Below, one piece after another: positions 1 to 6,832 of a stretch of 64,000 nucleotides of DNA. Below the pieces are notes generated by a model that ran no database searches, was not told where the DNA came from, and saw only the letters and a list, made by a program, of their open reading frames with translations. This DNA is from Gymnodinialimonas phycosphaerae (GTDB lineage Bacteria; Pseudomonadota; Alphaproteobacteria; Rhodobacterales; Rhodobacteraceae), in assembly GCF_019195455.1 (NCBI RefSeq), contig NZ_JAIMBW010000001.1, forward strand, positions 3,996,001 to 4,060,000. Reading direction: 5' to 3'. Positions within the stretch are counted from its first letter, which is position 1; each line of letters opens with the position of its first letter. A program made the position numbers and the translations under genes.

Positions 1-3
1 CAT
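1..3 (-). CDS. start codon of the next Tad-cluster gene (runs off the window)
   Basis: On the minus strand an ATG lies at bases 3-1, directly preceded by a purine-rich GAGAGGAC and 8 bases after the cpaC stop codon. In Tad loci the gene after cpaC is usually cpaD, so this is probably its start, but only the initiation codon is inside the window. The identity is inference from gene order alone. Confidence 0.35.
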
Positions 4-11
4 GTCCTCTC

Positions 12-1415
12 TCAATCCAGCACGTAGCCGTAGGACCCCGAGAAGTCCTGTTGTGCTACTTCTCCAGCCCCGGTGCCTGCTGCGGGCGCGCTGCCTTCAA
101 GCTGACCCTGGAAGAACAATTCGGTCTCGGTCGGGATGCGGACGCGATCGGTCGGCAGCGCCAGGGCCTCGCCGTTGACCGGGCTGACCAGGTGGGCCGT
201 GATGATGATCACCAGTTCCGACTGGGATCGGCTGTAAGACGCCGAGCGGAAGAGCGCGCCCAGCACCGGCAGATCGCCCAGCCACGGCACTTCGGCCACG
301 GAGTTCTGGAAGTCGTCCTGCAAAAGGCCCGCGATGGCGAAGCTGTCTCCGTCACGCATTTCCACGACCGTAGAGGCCTGGCGGGTGTTGATCGCCGGGG
401 CGCCGGTGGTGGCGATGATCTCACCGATGGACGAAATCTCGGCCTCAAGCGACAGGTTGATGATGGAATCGCCAACAACCGTTGGTGTGAAGTCCAGTTG
501 CACGCCGAAATCGACGAAGTCGATGGTCGTGCCGCCGCTTTCCGATTCGGTGGGGACGGGGAACTGGCCGCCCGCAAGGAACGAAGCCGTGGCCCCCGAA
601 AGCGCGGTCAGGTTCGGTTCCGCCAGGGTGCGGACCATCCCGTTGGCTTCCAGTGCTTCCAGAAGGACCGAAAGCTGCAAGCCCCCGGCGGCGAAGCTGA
701 CGCCCAGACCGCCGTTGCGACCGTCAAGGCCGGCGGGGACGTTCACACCATTGCCAAGGGCAAGGCCCCCGCTGAGGTTGCCAGCACCCGCGCTGGAGCC
801 GAAGTTGCCGCTTGTCGCGCCGATCCCGAGGGATGTGGAAAGTTCCTGGCGCACGGTGCGCTGCATCTCGGCGAAGCGCACTTGCAACATGACCTGTTGC
901 TGGCCACCGACCATCATCAGGTTGGAAACGCGACCCGGCGCGTAACGCTCGGCCAGTTCAAGGGCGCGGTCGATGGCGATGGACGACCCGACGGTGCCCG
1001 ACAAGACGATACCATCGTTGGCCGTGCGCACTTCGACGCCCTCACCGGGGATGATCTCGCGAAGGCGTTCACGCAGTTCGGCCACATCGGGGACGACCTG
1101 GATCTCGACGTTGGCGATCAGGGAGCCGTCGGCCCCCAGAAGCGTCATCGTGGTGCGCCCGGGCGCGCGGCCCAAGACGTAGATGGAGCGCTCGGAAAGT
1201 GTTGCGATATCCGCGATGGCGGGGTTGGCGACGGAAAGCTCTGCAAAGAGCATCTCTGCCTCCACCACCACGGCGCGGTTCATGGGAACACGCAATGTGC
1301 CGGTGCTTTCGCCTTCGACCACACGCAAGCCTTGGGCATGCGCCACGGAAATCGGTTGTATAAGAAGTGTAGCGGCGCCCAGAAGGCACGCGCGTAAAAT
1401 ACCAGTCATGCTCAT
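12..1415 (-). CDS. cpaC: Flp/Tad pilus secretin CpaC (RcpA family)
   Basis: This is the outer-membrane secretin through which the Flp pilus is extruded. The 467-residue product starts with a signal peptide (about residues 1-28, ending AHAQ). It continues with an N-terminal pilus/secretin domain (about 30-110) and a BON-like segment (about 110-170). From about residue 175 comes the secretin domain, recognisable by QVMLQVRFAEM and, near the C-terminus, PWLGDLPVLGALFRS followed by ELVIIITAHLV. The length is normal for CpaC. The start at 1415 has AGGT a few bases upstream; a second in-frame ATG lies two codons later. It lies downstream of cpaB on the same strand, separated by 226 bases that contain a terminator-like hairpin, so it may have its own promoter. 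Family assignment is secure. Confidence 0.95.
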   Translation of the reverse strand: MSMTGILRACLLGAATLLIQPISVAHAQGLRVVEGESTGTLRVPMNRAVVVEAEMLFAELSVANPAIADIATLSERSIYVLGRAPGRTTMTLLGADGSLIANVEIQVVPDVAELRERLREIIPGEGVEVRTANDGIVLSGTVGSSIAIDRALELAERYAPGRVSNLMMVGGQQQVMLQVRFAEMQRTVRQELSTSLGIGATSGNFGSSAGAGNLSGGLALGNGVNVPAGLDGRNGGLGVSFAAGGLQLSVLLEALEANGMVRTLAEPNLTALSGATASFLAGGQFPVPTESESGGTTIDFVDFGVQLDFTPTVVGDSIINLSLEAEISSIGEIIATTGAPAINTRQASTVVEMRDGDSFAIAGLLQDDFQNSVAEVPWLGDLPVLGALFRSASYSRSQSELVIIITAHLVSPVNGEALALPTDRVRIPTETELFFQGQLEGSAPAAGTGAGEVAQQDFSGSYGYVLD

Positions 1416-1570
1416 TGTGACCTGCCTCTATGCCACGGTTTGTAGGCGTCTTTTTTTATCGCCCTTTGGGGAAAGATGCCCTACTTCGGCTTTTTACGCA
1501 ATAATCATGGTGTTGCGGGGCGTTCTTCATGTGCCATATCGACAACGGTCTAAATTTTCATCCACAAGAA

Positions 1571-1602
1571 CAAGGCGCCCGCGGGGGTTCCGGGGCGCCT
1601 TG
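1571..1602 (-). terminator. hairpin between cpaB and cpaC
   Basis: A perfect 10-bp stem (CAAGGCGCCC at 1571-1580 pairing with GGGCGCCTTG at 1593-1602) with a 12-base loop. On the minus strand it is followed by TTGTTCTTG, which is T-rich but not a pure T-run. It would terminate or attenuate transcription leaving cpaB before cpaC. Confidence 0.55.
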
Positions 1603-1641
1603 GAAAAGCTGTGGATAAGTCTGTGAGCCGTTTGACGGGGC

Positions 1642-2466
1642 CTAGTTCACGCAGGGCACTTGCGTGATCACGACGTCGGCGCCGCGGCGGTTGCGCACGG
1701 TGCAGACCTGCGGACCTTCGGTTGCGACTTCTTGCACTTCACCCAGCAGTTGCGAGGTCGAAACCTCCACTTCGCCCTGCTCGGTCATGTCGCCGACGCC
1801 CACAAGGGCCAGCGTCAGAGAGCCAGAGCCCTGGGCCTGGGTCAGTGCGGCGACATCTTCGGGACGCGCGGTCACGGTGATGGTGCGCGCAATGGTCGGG
1901 TTGCTGCGCTGTTCGTCCGCGATCTGGTCGATTGCGATCAGCTGCACGTTGGCCCGGATCAGGCGGGTGACGGTGTCACCGCTGCGTCCTGTGCCTGTCC
2001 AATAAACGTCGACCCGGTCACCGGGACGCAGGAAGCCGGACACACCCGAGCTGACATCGACCCGAAGCGCGATGGCACGCATCCCCTCTTCAAGACGCGA
2101 CGCGACGCCTGCGTCCTCGCCGGGGGCGGTGACTTTCGACAGCAGGATCGGTTCGTGCTGCTCCATCATGCGGATGACAGTTCGTTGCCCATCCTCATCT
2201 GCGGGAAACAGATCCTCGAGCGAGGTGAACGCACCGAAAGGCACATGTTCGGCCGGCCAACGGATCAACTGCACGTCATCCGGTGTCAGGCGTTGGCCAT
2301 AGCGGACCTGTCCGCTGGCGACGACGACCTGGACGGTCGGAAGAATGGCATCGCGCTGTTCAGCCAGCGCTGTCTGATATTGGTCAAATCGGTCTTTGGC
2401 GATCGAAACGGCAAAGCCGGCCAAGCCGACGCCGACGGCCAAGACTAGAATGAAAACGATACGCAT
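1642..2466 (-). CDS. cpaB: Flp pilus assembly protein CpaB (RcpC)
   Basis: This is a periplasmic, membrane-anchored partner of the CpaC secretin in Flp pilus biogenesis. The product has one N-terminal membrane segment (about residues 2-22, hydrophobic through AVGVGLAGFAV). It is followed by a SAF-like domain (about 50-110, containing YGQRLTPDDVQLIRWP) and the RcpC/CpaB core (VDVSSGVSGFLRPGDRVDVYWT, then the ITVTARPEDVAALTQAQ region). I chose the ATG at 2466 because GAGGTG lies at good distance upstream; an in-frame GTG at 2475 would add three residues. At 274 residues it has normal family length. It sits between the pilin array and cpaC in the usual Tad order. Confidence 0.93.
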   Translation of the reverse strand: MRIVFILVLAVGVGLAGFAVSIAKDRFDQYQTALAEQRDAILPTVQVVVASGQVRYGQRLTPDDVQLIRWPAEHVPFGAFTSLEDLFPADEDGQRTVIRMMEQHEPILLSKVTAPGEDAGVASRLEEGMRAIALRVDVSSGVSGFLRPGDRVDVYWTGTGRSGDTVTRLIRANVQLIAIDQIADEQRSNPTIARTITVTARPEDVAALTQAQGSGSLTLALVGVGDMTEQGEVEVSTSQLLGEVQEVATEGPQVCTVRNRRGADVVITQVPCVN

Positions 2467-2663
2467 GTTGCCCACCTCGTAATCTACTGCCCGCGCCGGG
2501 ACGATCCCGGCAACAATGCTGGCTACACCCCGCCTTTGTCGCGGGAGAATCGGGCGAAATCATGGTCGTGCCACGGTATGTCGGTGACGCGACCGCATTT
2601 TCGGTGCCCAGGGTGCCTGGCTCCGGATGCCTGCATCGGCATCCGAAGCATGGGGCGAGGTCA

Positions 2664-2888
2664 TTACTCGGTATCGGTGAAGACCACGTTGTCGGTGAAG
2701 GGATCGGACAGCGGATCGGTGTCGGCAAGCGACTGGCCGATATCGGTGGAGAGGTTCTCGACACCGCCCGAAACGACAGACATGACGGCGAGACCCAGAC
2801 CCACGAGGGCGGCGGTCAGAACAACCCAGTCCACCGTGACGGCGCCGGATTCGTTGGATGCGAAATTTTTGATGTGCGACAGAGCCAT
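2664..2888 (-). CDS. Flp-type (class IVb) pilin-like protein, divergent copy 1
   Basis: A 74-residue small pilin-like protein. The N-terminus carries the class IVb prepilin pattern: a short polar leader, then ESG, predicted cleavage after the Gly, and mature AVTVDW leading into a hydrophobic helix (about residues 21-40). Residues +5/+6 are Asp-Trp where classical Flp pilins have Glu-Tyr. The C-terminal tail is acidic and clearly different from copies 2-5 (ends VVFTDTE). The start at 2888 has AAGGGAG upstream; a longer reading frame to 2963 lacks support. It is the copy nearest cpaB and, unlike copies 2-5, has no ATGGTTAA/TTAACCAT box upstream. It could be a distinct minor pilin rather than the main subunit. 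Confidence 0.85.
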   Translation of the reverse strand: MALSHIKNFASNESGAVTVDWVVLTAALVGLGLAVMSVVSGGVENLSTDIGQSLADTDPLSDPFTDNVVFTDTE

Positions 2889-3228
2889 TGTAGGAACTCC
2901 CTTAGTGTCGGTGAGAAGGAAACCGGTCCCATCGATTGATTGGGATCGAGGCGCGTTCTGCACCGGCGCCTTTCAATGAAGCGCAGGGAATGTTTGGCGG
3001 GAAACTGGGGGCAAGAATGTGGCACACCCACGACCGCAGCCGCCCGTTTCGGGAAGGGTTTATTCAAGTTTTACGGGGTTCAGGGGGTGATTCCCACGTC
3101 CTGTCCGATGAGGGCGGAACCCCGTGCGGGTTAGTGCACAAAGGAAAACAGCCGCGAAGCTGGGGGCTTCGCGGCTGCTGTCGGATGGCGCGGTACAGGT
3201 CCCGGCTGCCAGAGCGTCGTGGCAGAGC
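2889..3228. other. 340-base gap between pilin copies 1 and 2
   Basis: No convincing gene. It holds the 5' region of pilin copy 1, with a Shine-Dalgarno AAGGGAG just before 2888, and at 3150-3176 the terminator of pilin copy 2. The conserved leader found upstream of copies 2-5 is absent here, which suggests copy 1 is regulated differently. Confidence 0.6.
3150..3176 (-). terminator. terminator after pilin copy 2
   Basis: AGCCGCGAAGC at 3150-3160 pairs with GCTTCGCGGCT at 3166-3176 (11 bp, 5-base loop). On the minus strand it is followed by GTTTTCCTTTG. This is a good intrinsic terminator for the pilin gene ending at 3229. Confidence 0.75.
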
Positions 3229-3465
3229 TTAGTCAAGCGTCAGACCGGTCGTGACTTGGTTGGCGTCGGCAAAGACCGTGGCCGCGGTCATGGGATCGGC
3301 ATCGATCAGGCCCTGGGCGACCTCGGTCGAGAGGTCTTCCACACCGCCGGAGACAACGGCCATGACGGCCAGCCCCAGGCCCACGAGGGCGGCGGTCAGA
3401 ACAACCCAGTCCACGGTCACGGCGCCGGATTCGTCTGCTGCGAAGTTTTTGATGAAGTTGGTCAT
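3229..3465 (-). CDS. Flp-type pilin-like protein, copy 2
   Basis: A 78-residue class IVb pilin-like protein. The predicted prepilin peptidase site follows Gly14 (leader MTNFIKNFAADESG). The mature protein begins AVTVDW, with a hydrophobic helix to about residue 40, then a short acidic tail ending TTGLTLD. I chose the ATG at 3465 because it is shared by the paralogues and has GGAG upstream (CTGGAGACTACC); the reading frame stays open to 3690 but the extra part is leader DNA. It differs from copies 3 and 5 in the tail (EVAQ, DPMTAATV). It has its own terminator and a conserved leader with TTAACCAT 86 bases before the start. Confidence 0.88.
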   Translation of the reverse strand: MTNFIKNFAADESGAVTVDWVVLTAALVGLGLAVMAVVSGGVEDLSTEVAQGLIDADPMTAATVFADANQVTTGLTLD

Positions 3466-3550
3466 GGTAGTCTCCAGTTCTATGAAATTTGTCTTGTTCC
3501 AGGTTGCGGTCCCGGTTGCGGGACGCTGCCCTTGGGATGACACCTGTTTG

Positions 3551-3558
3551 ATGGTTAA
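3551..3558 (-). promoter_or_regulatory. TTAACCAT box (CtrA-like half-site) of pilin copy 2
   Basis: TTAACCAT on the minus strand, 86 bases upstream of the copy 2 start codon. TTAA(C) half-sites are the recognition element of the alphaproteobacterial cell-cycle regulator CtrA, which controls pilA in Caulobacter. Recognition here is inference from sequence and fixed position. Confidence 0.5.
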
Positions 3559-3676
3559 TAGGGGCGCGATTAGGGCCGGTCTGTGAAATGAAACCGATTT
3601 AAATCGCTTCTTTTCACGGCGCTTGAGGGGGGCGACTAACAGTGCTTCGGCAGGTGCTGTCGCCGATACACGCAAA

Positions 3677-3704
3677 CCGCCGCGTCCCACGGGGAGCGCG
3701 GCGG
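3677..3704 (-). terminator. terminator after pilin copy 3
   Basis: CCGCCGCG at 3677-3684 pairs with CGCGGCGG at 3697-3704 around a 12-base loop. On the minus strand the hairpin is followed by TTTGCG. The same hairpin recurs after copies 4 and 5. Confidence 0.6.
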
Positions 3705-3757
3705 CTGTTGGCCTTCTGGCCGGTCGAGCTGGCTTGCTCGATGTTGGTCAATGGACC

Positions 3758-3994
3758 TTAGTCGAAGGTCAGACCCCCGGTAACCTGGTTGGCGTCGGCG
3801 AAGGTGTTTGCAGGCGTCAGGACGTCGGCGTCGATCAGGCCCTGGGAGATCTCGGTCGAGAGGTCTTCCACACCGCCGGACACAACGGCCATGACGGCCA
3901 GGCCCAGACCCACGAGGGCGGCGGTCAGAACAACCCAGTCCACGGTCACGGCGCCGGATTCGTCTGCTGCGAAGTTTTTGATGAAGTTGGTCAT
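3758..3994 (-). CDS. Flp-type pilin-like protein, copy 3
   Basis: A 78-residue class IVb pilin-like protein with cleavage predicted after Gly14, mature start AVTVDW, a hydrophobic segment to about residue 40 and a tail ending NQVTGGLTFD. The protein sequence is identical to copy 5, although the copy between them (copy 4) differs. The ATG at 3994 has GGAG upstream. It lies in a ~530-bp repeat unit with its own leader (hairpin at 4038-4053, TTAACCAT at 4080-4087) and terminator. It is presumably a structural pilin subunit assembled by the adjacent CpaB/CpaC machinery and secreted to the cell surface. Confidence 0.88.
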   Translation of the reverse strand: MTNFIKNFAADESGAVTVDWVVLTAALVGLGLAVMAVVSGGVEDLSTEISQGLIDADVLTPANTFADANQVTGGLTFD

Positions 3995-4079
3995 GGTAGT
4001 CTCCAGTTCTATGAAATTTGTCTTGTTCCAGGTTGCGGTCCCGGTTGCGGGACGCTGCCCTTGGGATGAAGCCTGTTTG

Positions 4080-4087
4080 ATGGTTAA
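4080..4087 (-). promoter_or_regulatory. TTAACCAT box of pilin copy 3
   Basis: TTAACCAT on the minus strand, 86 bases before the start codon, at the same offset as in copies 2, 4 and 5. About 28 bases further upstream (4115-4129) lies a perfect odd palindrome, AAATCAA-A-TTGATTT, itself inside arms GTGAAA/TTTCAC. Candidate CtrA site plus a second regulator site. Confidence 0.5.
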
Positions 4088-4203
4088 TCGGGGCGCGAAT
4101 TGGGCCGGTCTGTGAAATCAAATTGATTTAAATCGTCTCTTTTCACGGCGTCGGAGTTTTCACGAAAGGTGCCGCGGCAGGTTCTGCCGCCCCCAAACGC
4201 AAA

Positions 4204-4230
4204 CCGCCGCGTCCCATGGGAACGCGGCGG
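4204..4230 (-). terminator. terminator after pilin copy 4
   Basis: CCGCCGCG at 4204-4211 pairs with CGCGGCGG at 4223-4230, followed on the minus strand by TTTGCG. It is a repeat of the hairpin found after copy 3. Confidence 0.6.
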
Positions 4231-4291
4231 CTGTTGGCCAAGGTGGCCGGGCTGATGTCCCCGCTGGGGGCGGGGACGGTTTCAGCCGATT

Positions 4292-4525
4292 TTAGTCGAA
4301 GGTCAGACCACCAGTAACCTGGTTGGCGTCGGCGAAGGTGTTCGCAGGCGTCAGGACGTCGGTGTCGATCAGGCCCTGGGAGATCTCGGTCGAGAGGTCT
4401 TCCACACCGCCGGACACGACGGCCATGACGGCCAGGCCCAGGCCCACGAGGGCGGCGGTCAGAACAACCCAGTCAACCGTGACGGCGCCGGATTCGTTGG
4501 ATGCGAAGTTTTTGATCATGTTCAT
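4292..4525 (-). CDS. Flp-type pilin-like protein, copy 4
   Basis: A 77-residue class IVb pilin-like protein. Its N-terminus (MNMIKNFASNESG) is closer to copy 1 (NFASNESG) than to copies 2, 3 and 5 (NFAADESG), while its tail matches copies 3 and 5 except for one residue (DTDVL instead of DADVL). Predicted cleavage follows the Gly of ESG; the mature start is AVTVDW. The start at 4525 has GGAG upstream. The mosaic pattern suggests recombination between array members. It has its own leader with TTAACCAT at 4610-4617 and its own terminator. Confidence 0.87.
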   Translation of the reverse strand: MNMIKNFASNESGAVTVDWVVLTAALVGLGLAVMAVVSGGVEDLSTEISQGLIDTDVLTPANTFADANQVTGGLTFD

Positions 4526-4609
4526 GGAAATCTCCAATTTGATATAAGTTGTATTGTTCCAGGTGCGGTCCCGTGGGAAGGACGTTGCCCTTGGGATGCG
4601 ACCTTTTTG

Positions 4610-4617
4610 ATGGTTAA
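4610..4617 (-). promoter_or_regulatory. TTAACCAT box of pilin copy 4
   Basis: TTAACCAT on the minus strand, 85 bases before the start codon. A palindrome identical to that of copy 3 (AAATCAA-A-TTGATTT) lies at 4645-4659. Confidence 0.5.
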
Positions 4618-4733
4618 TCACGGCGCGAATGCGGCGCGTCTGTGAAATCAAATTGATTTAAATCGTCTCTTTTCACGGCGTCGGAGTTTTCGCGAAAGGT
4701 GCCGCGGCAGGTTCTGCCGCCCCCAAACGCAAA

Positions 4734-4761
4734 CCGCCGCGTCCCATGGGGAGCGCGGCGG
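4734..4761 (-). terminator. terminator after pilin copy 5
   Basis: CCGCCGCG at 4734-4741 pairs with CGCGGCGG at 4754-4761, followed on the minus strand by TTTGCG. The flanking ~100 bases are almost identical to those around 4204-4230. Confidence 0.6.
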
Positions 4762-4822
4762 CTGTTGGCCAAGGTGGCCGGGCTGATGTCCCCGCTGGGG
4801 GCGGGGACGGTTTCAGCAGATC

Positions 4823-5059
4823 TTAGTCGAAGGTCAGACCCCCGGTAACCTGGTTGGCGTCGGCGAAGGTGTTCGCAGGCGTCAGGACGTCGGCGTCGAT
4901 CAGGCCCTGGGAGATCTCGGTCGAGAGGTCTTCCACACCGCCGGACACAACGGCCATGACGGCCAGGCCCAGACCCACGAGGGCGGCGGTCAGAACAACC
5001 CAGTCCACGGTCACGGCGCCGGATTCGTCTGCTGCGAAGTTTTTGATGAAGTTGGTCAT
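4823..5059 (-). CDS. Flp-type pilin-like protein, copy 5
   Basis: A 78-residue class IVb pilin-like protein, identical in sequence to copy 3 (leader ending DESG, mature AVTVDW, tail ending GGLTFD). It is the outermost member of the array, transcribed toward cpaB/cpaC. The start at 5059 has GGAG upstream. The leader has a hairpin at 5101-5121 (GCGG-t-CCCA / TGGGCCGC) whose arms differ from those of copies 2 and 3 but keep pairing, and a TTAACCAT box at 5146-5153. Upstream of that box the sequence is unique, marking the edge of the duplicated region. Confidence 0.88.
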   Translation of the reverse strand: MTNFIKNFAADESGAVTVDWVVLTAALVGLGLAVMAVVSGGVEDLSTEISQGLIDADVLTPANTFADANQVTGGLTFD

Positions 5060-5145
5060 GGTAGTCTCCAGTTTGATAAATGTTGTCTGTTTCTAAGGGT
5101 GCGGTCCCATTCGTGGGCCGCTGCCCTTGGGATGAAGCCTGTTTG

Positions 5146-5153
5146 ATGGTTAA
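5146..5153 (-). promoter_or_regulatory. TTAACCAT box of pilin copy 5
   Basis: TTAACCAT on the minus strand, 87 bases before the start codon, matching the offset in copies 2-4. Confidence 0.5.
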
Positions 5154-5306
5154 TCGGGGCGCGAATTGGGCGATCAGGAGAATTTAATAAGAATTCTAAC
5201 GGGTTGTTTTGTGGCATCCGCACAGGCATGATTTGGGGAATGGGTGCTGAAAGAACTGGCAAAGACCAGTAAAACAAGGCGCCCCGAGCAGTTTTACAGG
5301 TGATCC

Positions 5307-6131
5307 ATGGCCAAACGTATGTGGGGTGTGGCTGCTTTTGCGGTCCTTTTGAGCGGTCCTGCCTTGGCGCAAGACGGCGGAATCAGGTTTGTGAGGGCCC
5401 CCGAGGCCGGGCAAACGGGCCCACGCATCAACATTCAGATCACACCGGAAGATATGGAGCGGCAGGGCGCGCCAGCTGAAGCGGAAGTGCGCTTGGGCGC
5501 GGTCGCCCCGGCGGCGACAGGGGATACGGATGCGGGTTCGGGCGGGGCTTCGGCGTGGTTCTGGGCCGAGATTCCCAGCCATATGCCCGCCGACCCCGCG
5601 CGCTTCTGGGCGGCACAGGAGCATTTGGCCATCGCACCCGAGGCCAGCAGCCTTGGCGCGCCGCGCCTTGATACCGTCAGCCGCATCGCGGAGGCCCATG
5701 GCCGAGAAATCCTGGCGGCGACGATCGGCACGCAGGTGTCGCCTGCCTTTGCGTTGGCGGTGATTGCCGCAGAAAGCGCGGGCCGGACGGATGCAATCAG
5801 CGGGGCGGGCGCGCAGGGGCTGATGCAATTGATCCCCGCCACCGCGGAAAGATTCGGGGTGGAGGACGCCATGGACCCGGCCCAGAACATCGCGGGCGGC
5901 GTGGCCTACCTTGATTGGTTGATGGGCGAGTTCGACCGCGACCCGATTCTGGTCCTTGCCGCCTATAACGCGGGTGAGGGCGCGGTGACACGCGCGGGCG
6001 GTGTGCCGAACTACGACGAGACGCGCACCTATGTGCCACGCGTGTTGTCCGCATGGGTCATGGCGCGCGGCCTGTGCAATACGCCGCCGGATCTGATCTC
6101 GGACGGCTGCGTCTTCCAGTTGATGAATTAA
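5307..6131 (+). CDS. lytic transglycosylase, SLT domain
   Basis: A periplasmic enzyme predicted to cleave the glycan strands of peptidoglycan. The 274-residue product has a signal peptide (residues 1-22, ending ALAQ), a low-complexity linker (about 55-85) and a C-terminal SLT domain (about 135-235). That domain carries the catalytic Glu156 in AAESAGR, then GAQGLMQLIPATAERFG, the NIAGGVAYL helix and LAAYNAGEGAV. The ATG at 5307 has AGGT upstream. It lies between the pilin array and a glycan operon and converges with the FkbM gene, the two stop codons overlapping at 6128-6131. It may open peptidoglycan for pilus passage, but that is only a suggestion from its neighbours. Confidence 0.9.
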   Translation: MAKRMWGVAAFAVLLSGPALAQDGGIRFVRAPEAGQTGPRINIQITPEDMERQGAPAEAEVRLGAVAPAATGDTDAGSGGASAWFWAEIPSHMPADPARFWAAQEHLAIAPEASSLGAPRLDTVSRIAEAHGREILAATIGTQVSPAFALAVIAAESAGRTDAISGAGAQGLMQLIPATAERFGVEDAMDPAQNIAGGVAYLDWLMGEFDRDPILVLAAYNAGEGAVTRAGGVPNYDETRTYVPRVLSAWVMARGLCNTPPDLISDGCVFQLMN

Positions 6132-6832
6132 GCGTCCGCGCGCACGCACAACAGATTATTGTTCACGTCCGCCTTGATCGCGAATCCTGCGGCCAGAAGT
6201 TGTGCCTTCAATGTCTCGACCGAAGCCGCACCAGTGATCTTGGCGTGGGTTTCCACCACAATGGCGCGCAGAGACGAAAGGTCCGACCCGGGAAGCAGAT
6301 CCAGTTCTGCCCCTTCTGCATCCATTAGCAAGATGGTTGGTGCAAAATCCAAGATCGCCTGGTCCAAAGTATCGCTTTCCACGGAAATAGCTTCACTTGC
6401 GTCGCGCTCAATGAGTGACGACGAAATGATATTTCCCGTTCGAAAGAACGTGATTGGGCCCCCGTCGGTGGTAATCGCCTTTGGGCGGACAACGGGGTGG
6501 AGGCCATTTGCAGCCTGATTGGCCTCTATCAGCGGCAGGGTCGCGGGATTGGGCTCGTAGCTGAGCACATTCTCGGCACCGCAGATCTTGGCCGCGACCA
6601 ATCCCAGTGCGCCGATACCCGCGCCCACTTCCAGGACACGGTCGCCGGGACCCGCGACCTGAGTCAGCAAATGTCGTTCCGCGAACTCGTAATCGCCCCG
6701 ACGCAGGAGGCGCGTGATCTCATCAGGAATGTTTTCGCCGACGGCACGTAGACGCACGCCGCCGATGGACACGTATTTTGCTCTGGTCAGATGATACCAG
6801 CGTTCTCGGAGCGTACGGAATTTGGGTTTCAC
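6128..6832 (-). CDS. FkbM family methyltransferase
   Basis: A predicted SAM-dependent O-methyltransferase of the FkbM family, often found in surface-polysaccharide gene sets. The 234-residue product has the SAM-binding motif VLEVGAGIGALGLVAA at about residues 66-81, the acidic loop YEPNP, and the typical FkbM C-terminal LLMDAEGAELDLLPG. The ATG at 6832 overlaps the stop of the glycosyltransferase gene by four bases (ATGA), so translation is probably coupled. It is the last gene of a seven-gene unit beginning at scoA (11653). The substrate is not deducible; a sugar hydroxyl of an exported glycan is a reasonable guess. Confidence 0.88.
   Translation of the reverse strand: MKPKFRTLRERWYHLTRAKYVSIGGVRLRAVGENIPDEITRLLRRGDYEFAERHLLTQVAGPGDRVLEVGAGIGALGLVAAKICGAENVLSYEPNPATLPLIEANQAANGLHPVVRPKAITTDGGPITFFRTGNIISSSLIERDASEAISVESDTLDQAILDFAPTILLMDAEGAELDLLPGSDLSSLRAIVVETHAKITGAASVETLKAQLLAAGFAIKADVNNNLLCVRADA

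Noticed and set aside
51..1397. Long plus-strand frame opposite cpaC
   Set aside because: A shadow of the high-GC cpaC gene; it has no recognisable domain and poor codon use. Similar long shadow frames opposite rimO, argF, argD, clpA and atpA/atpD were rejected for the same reason.
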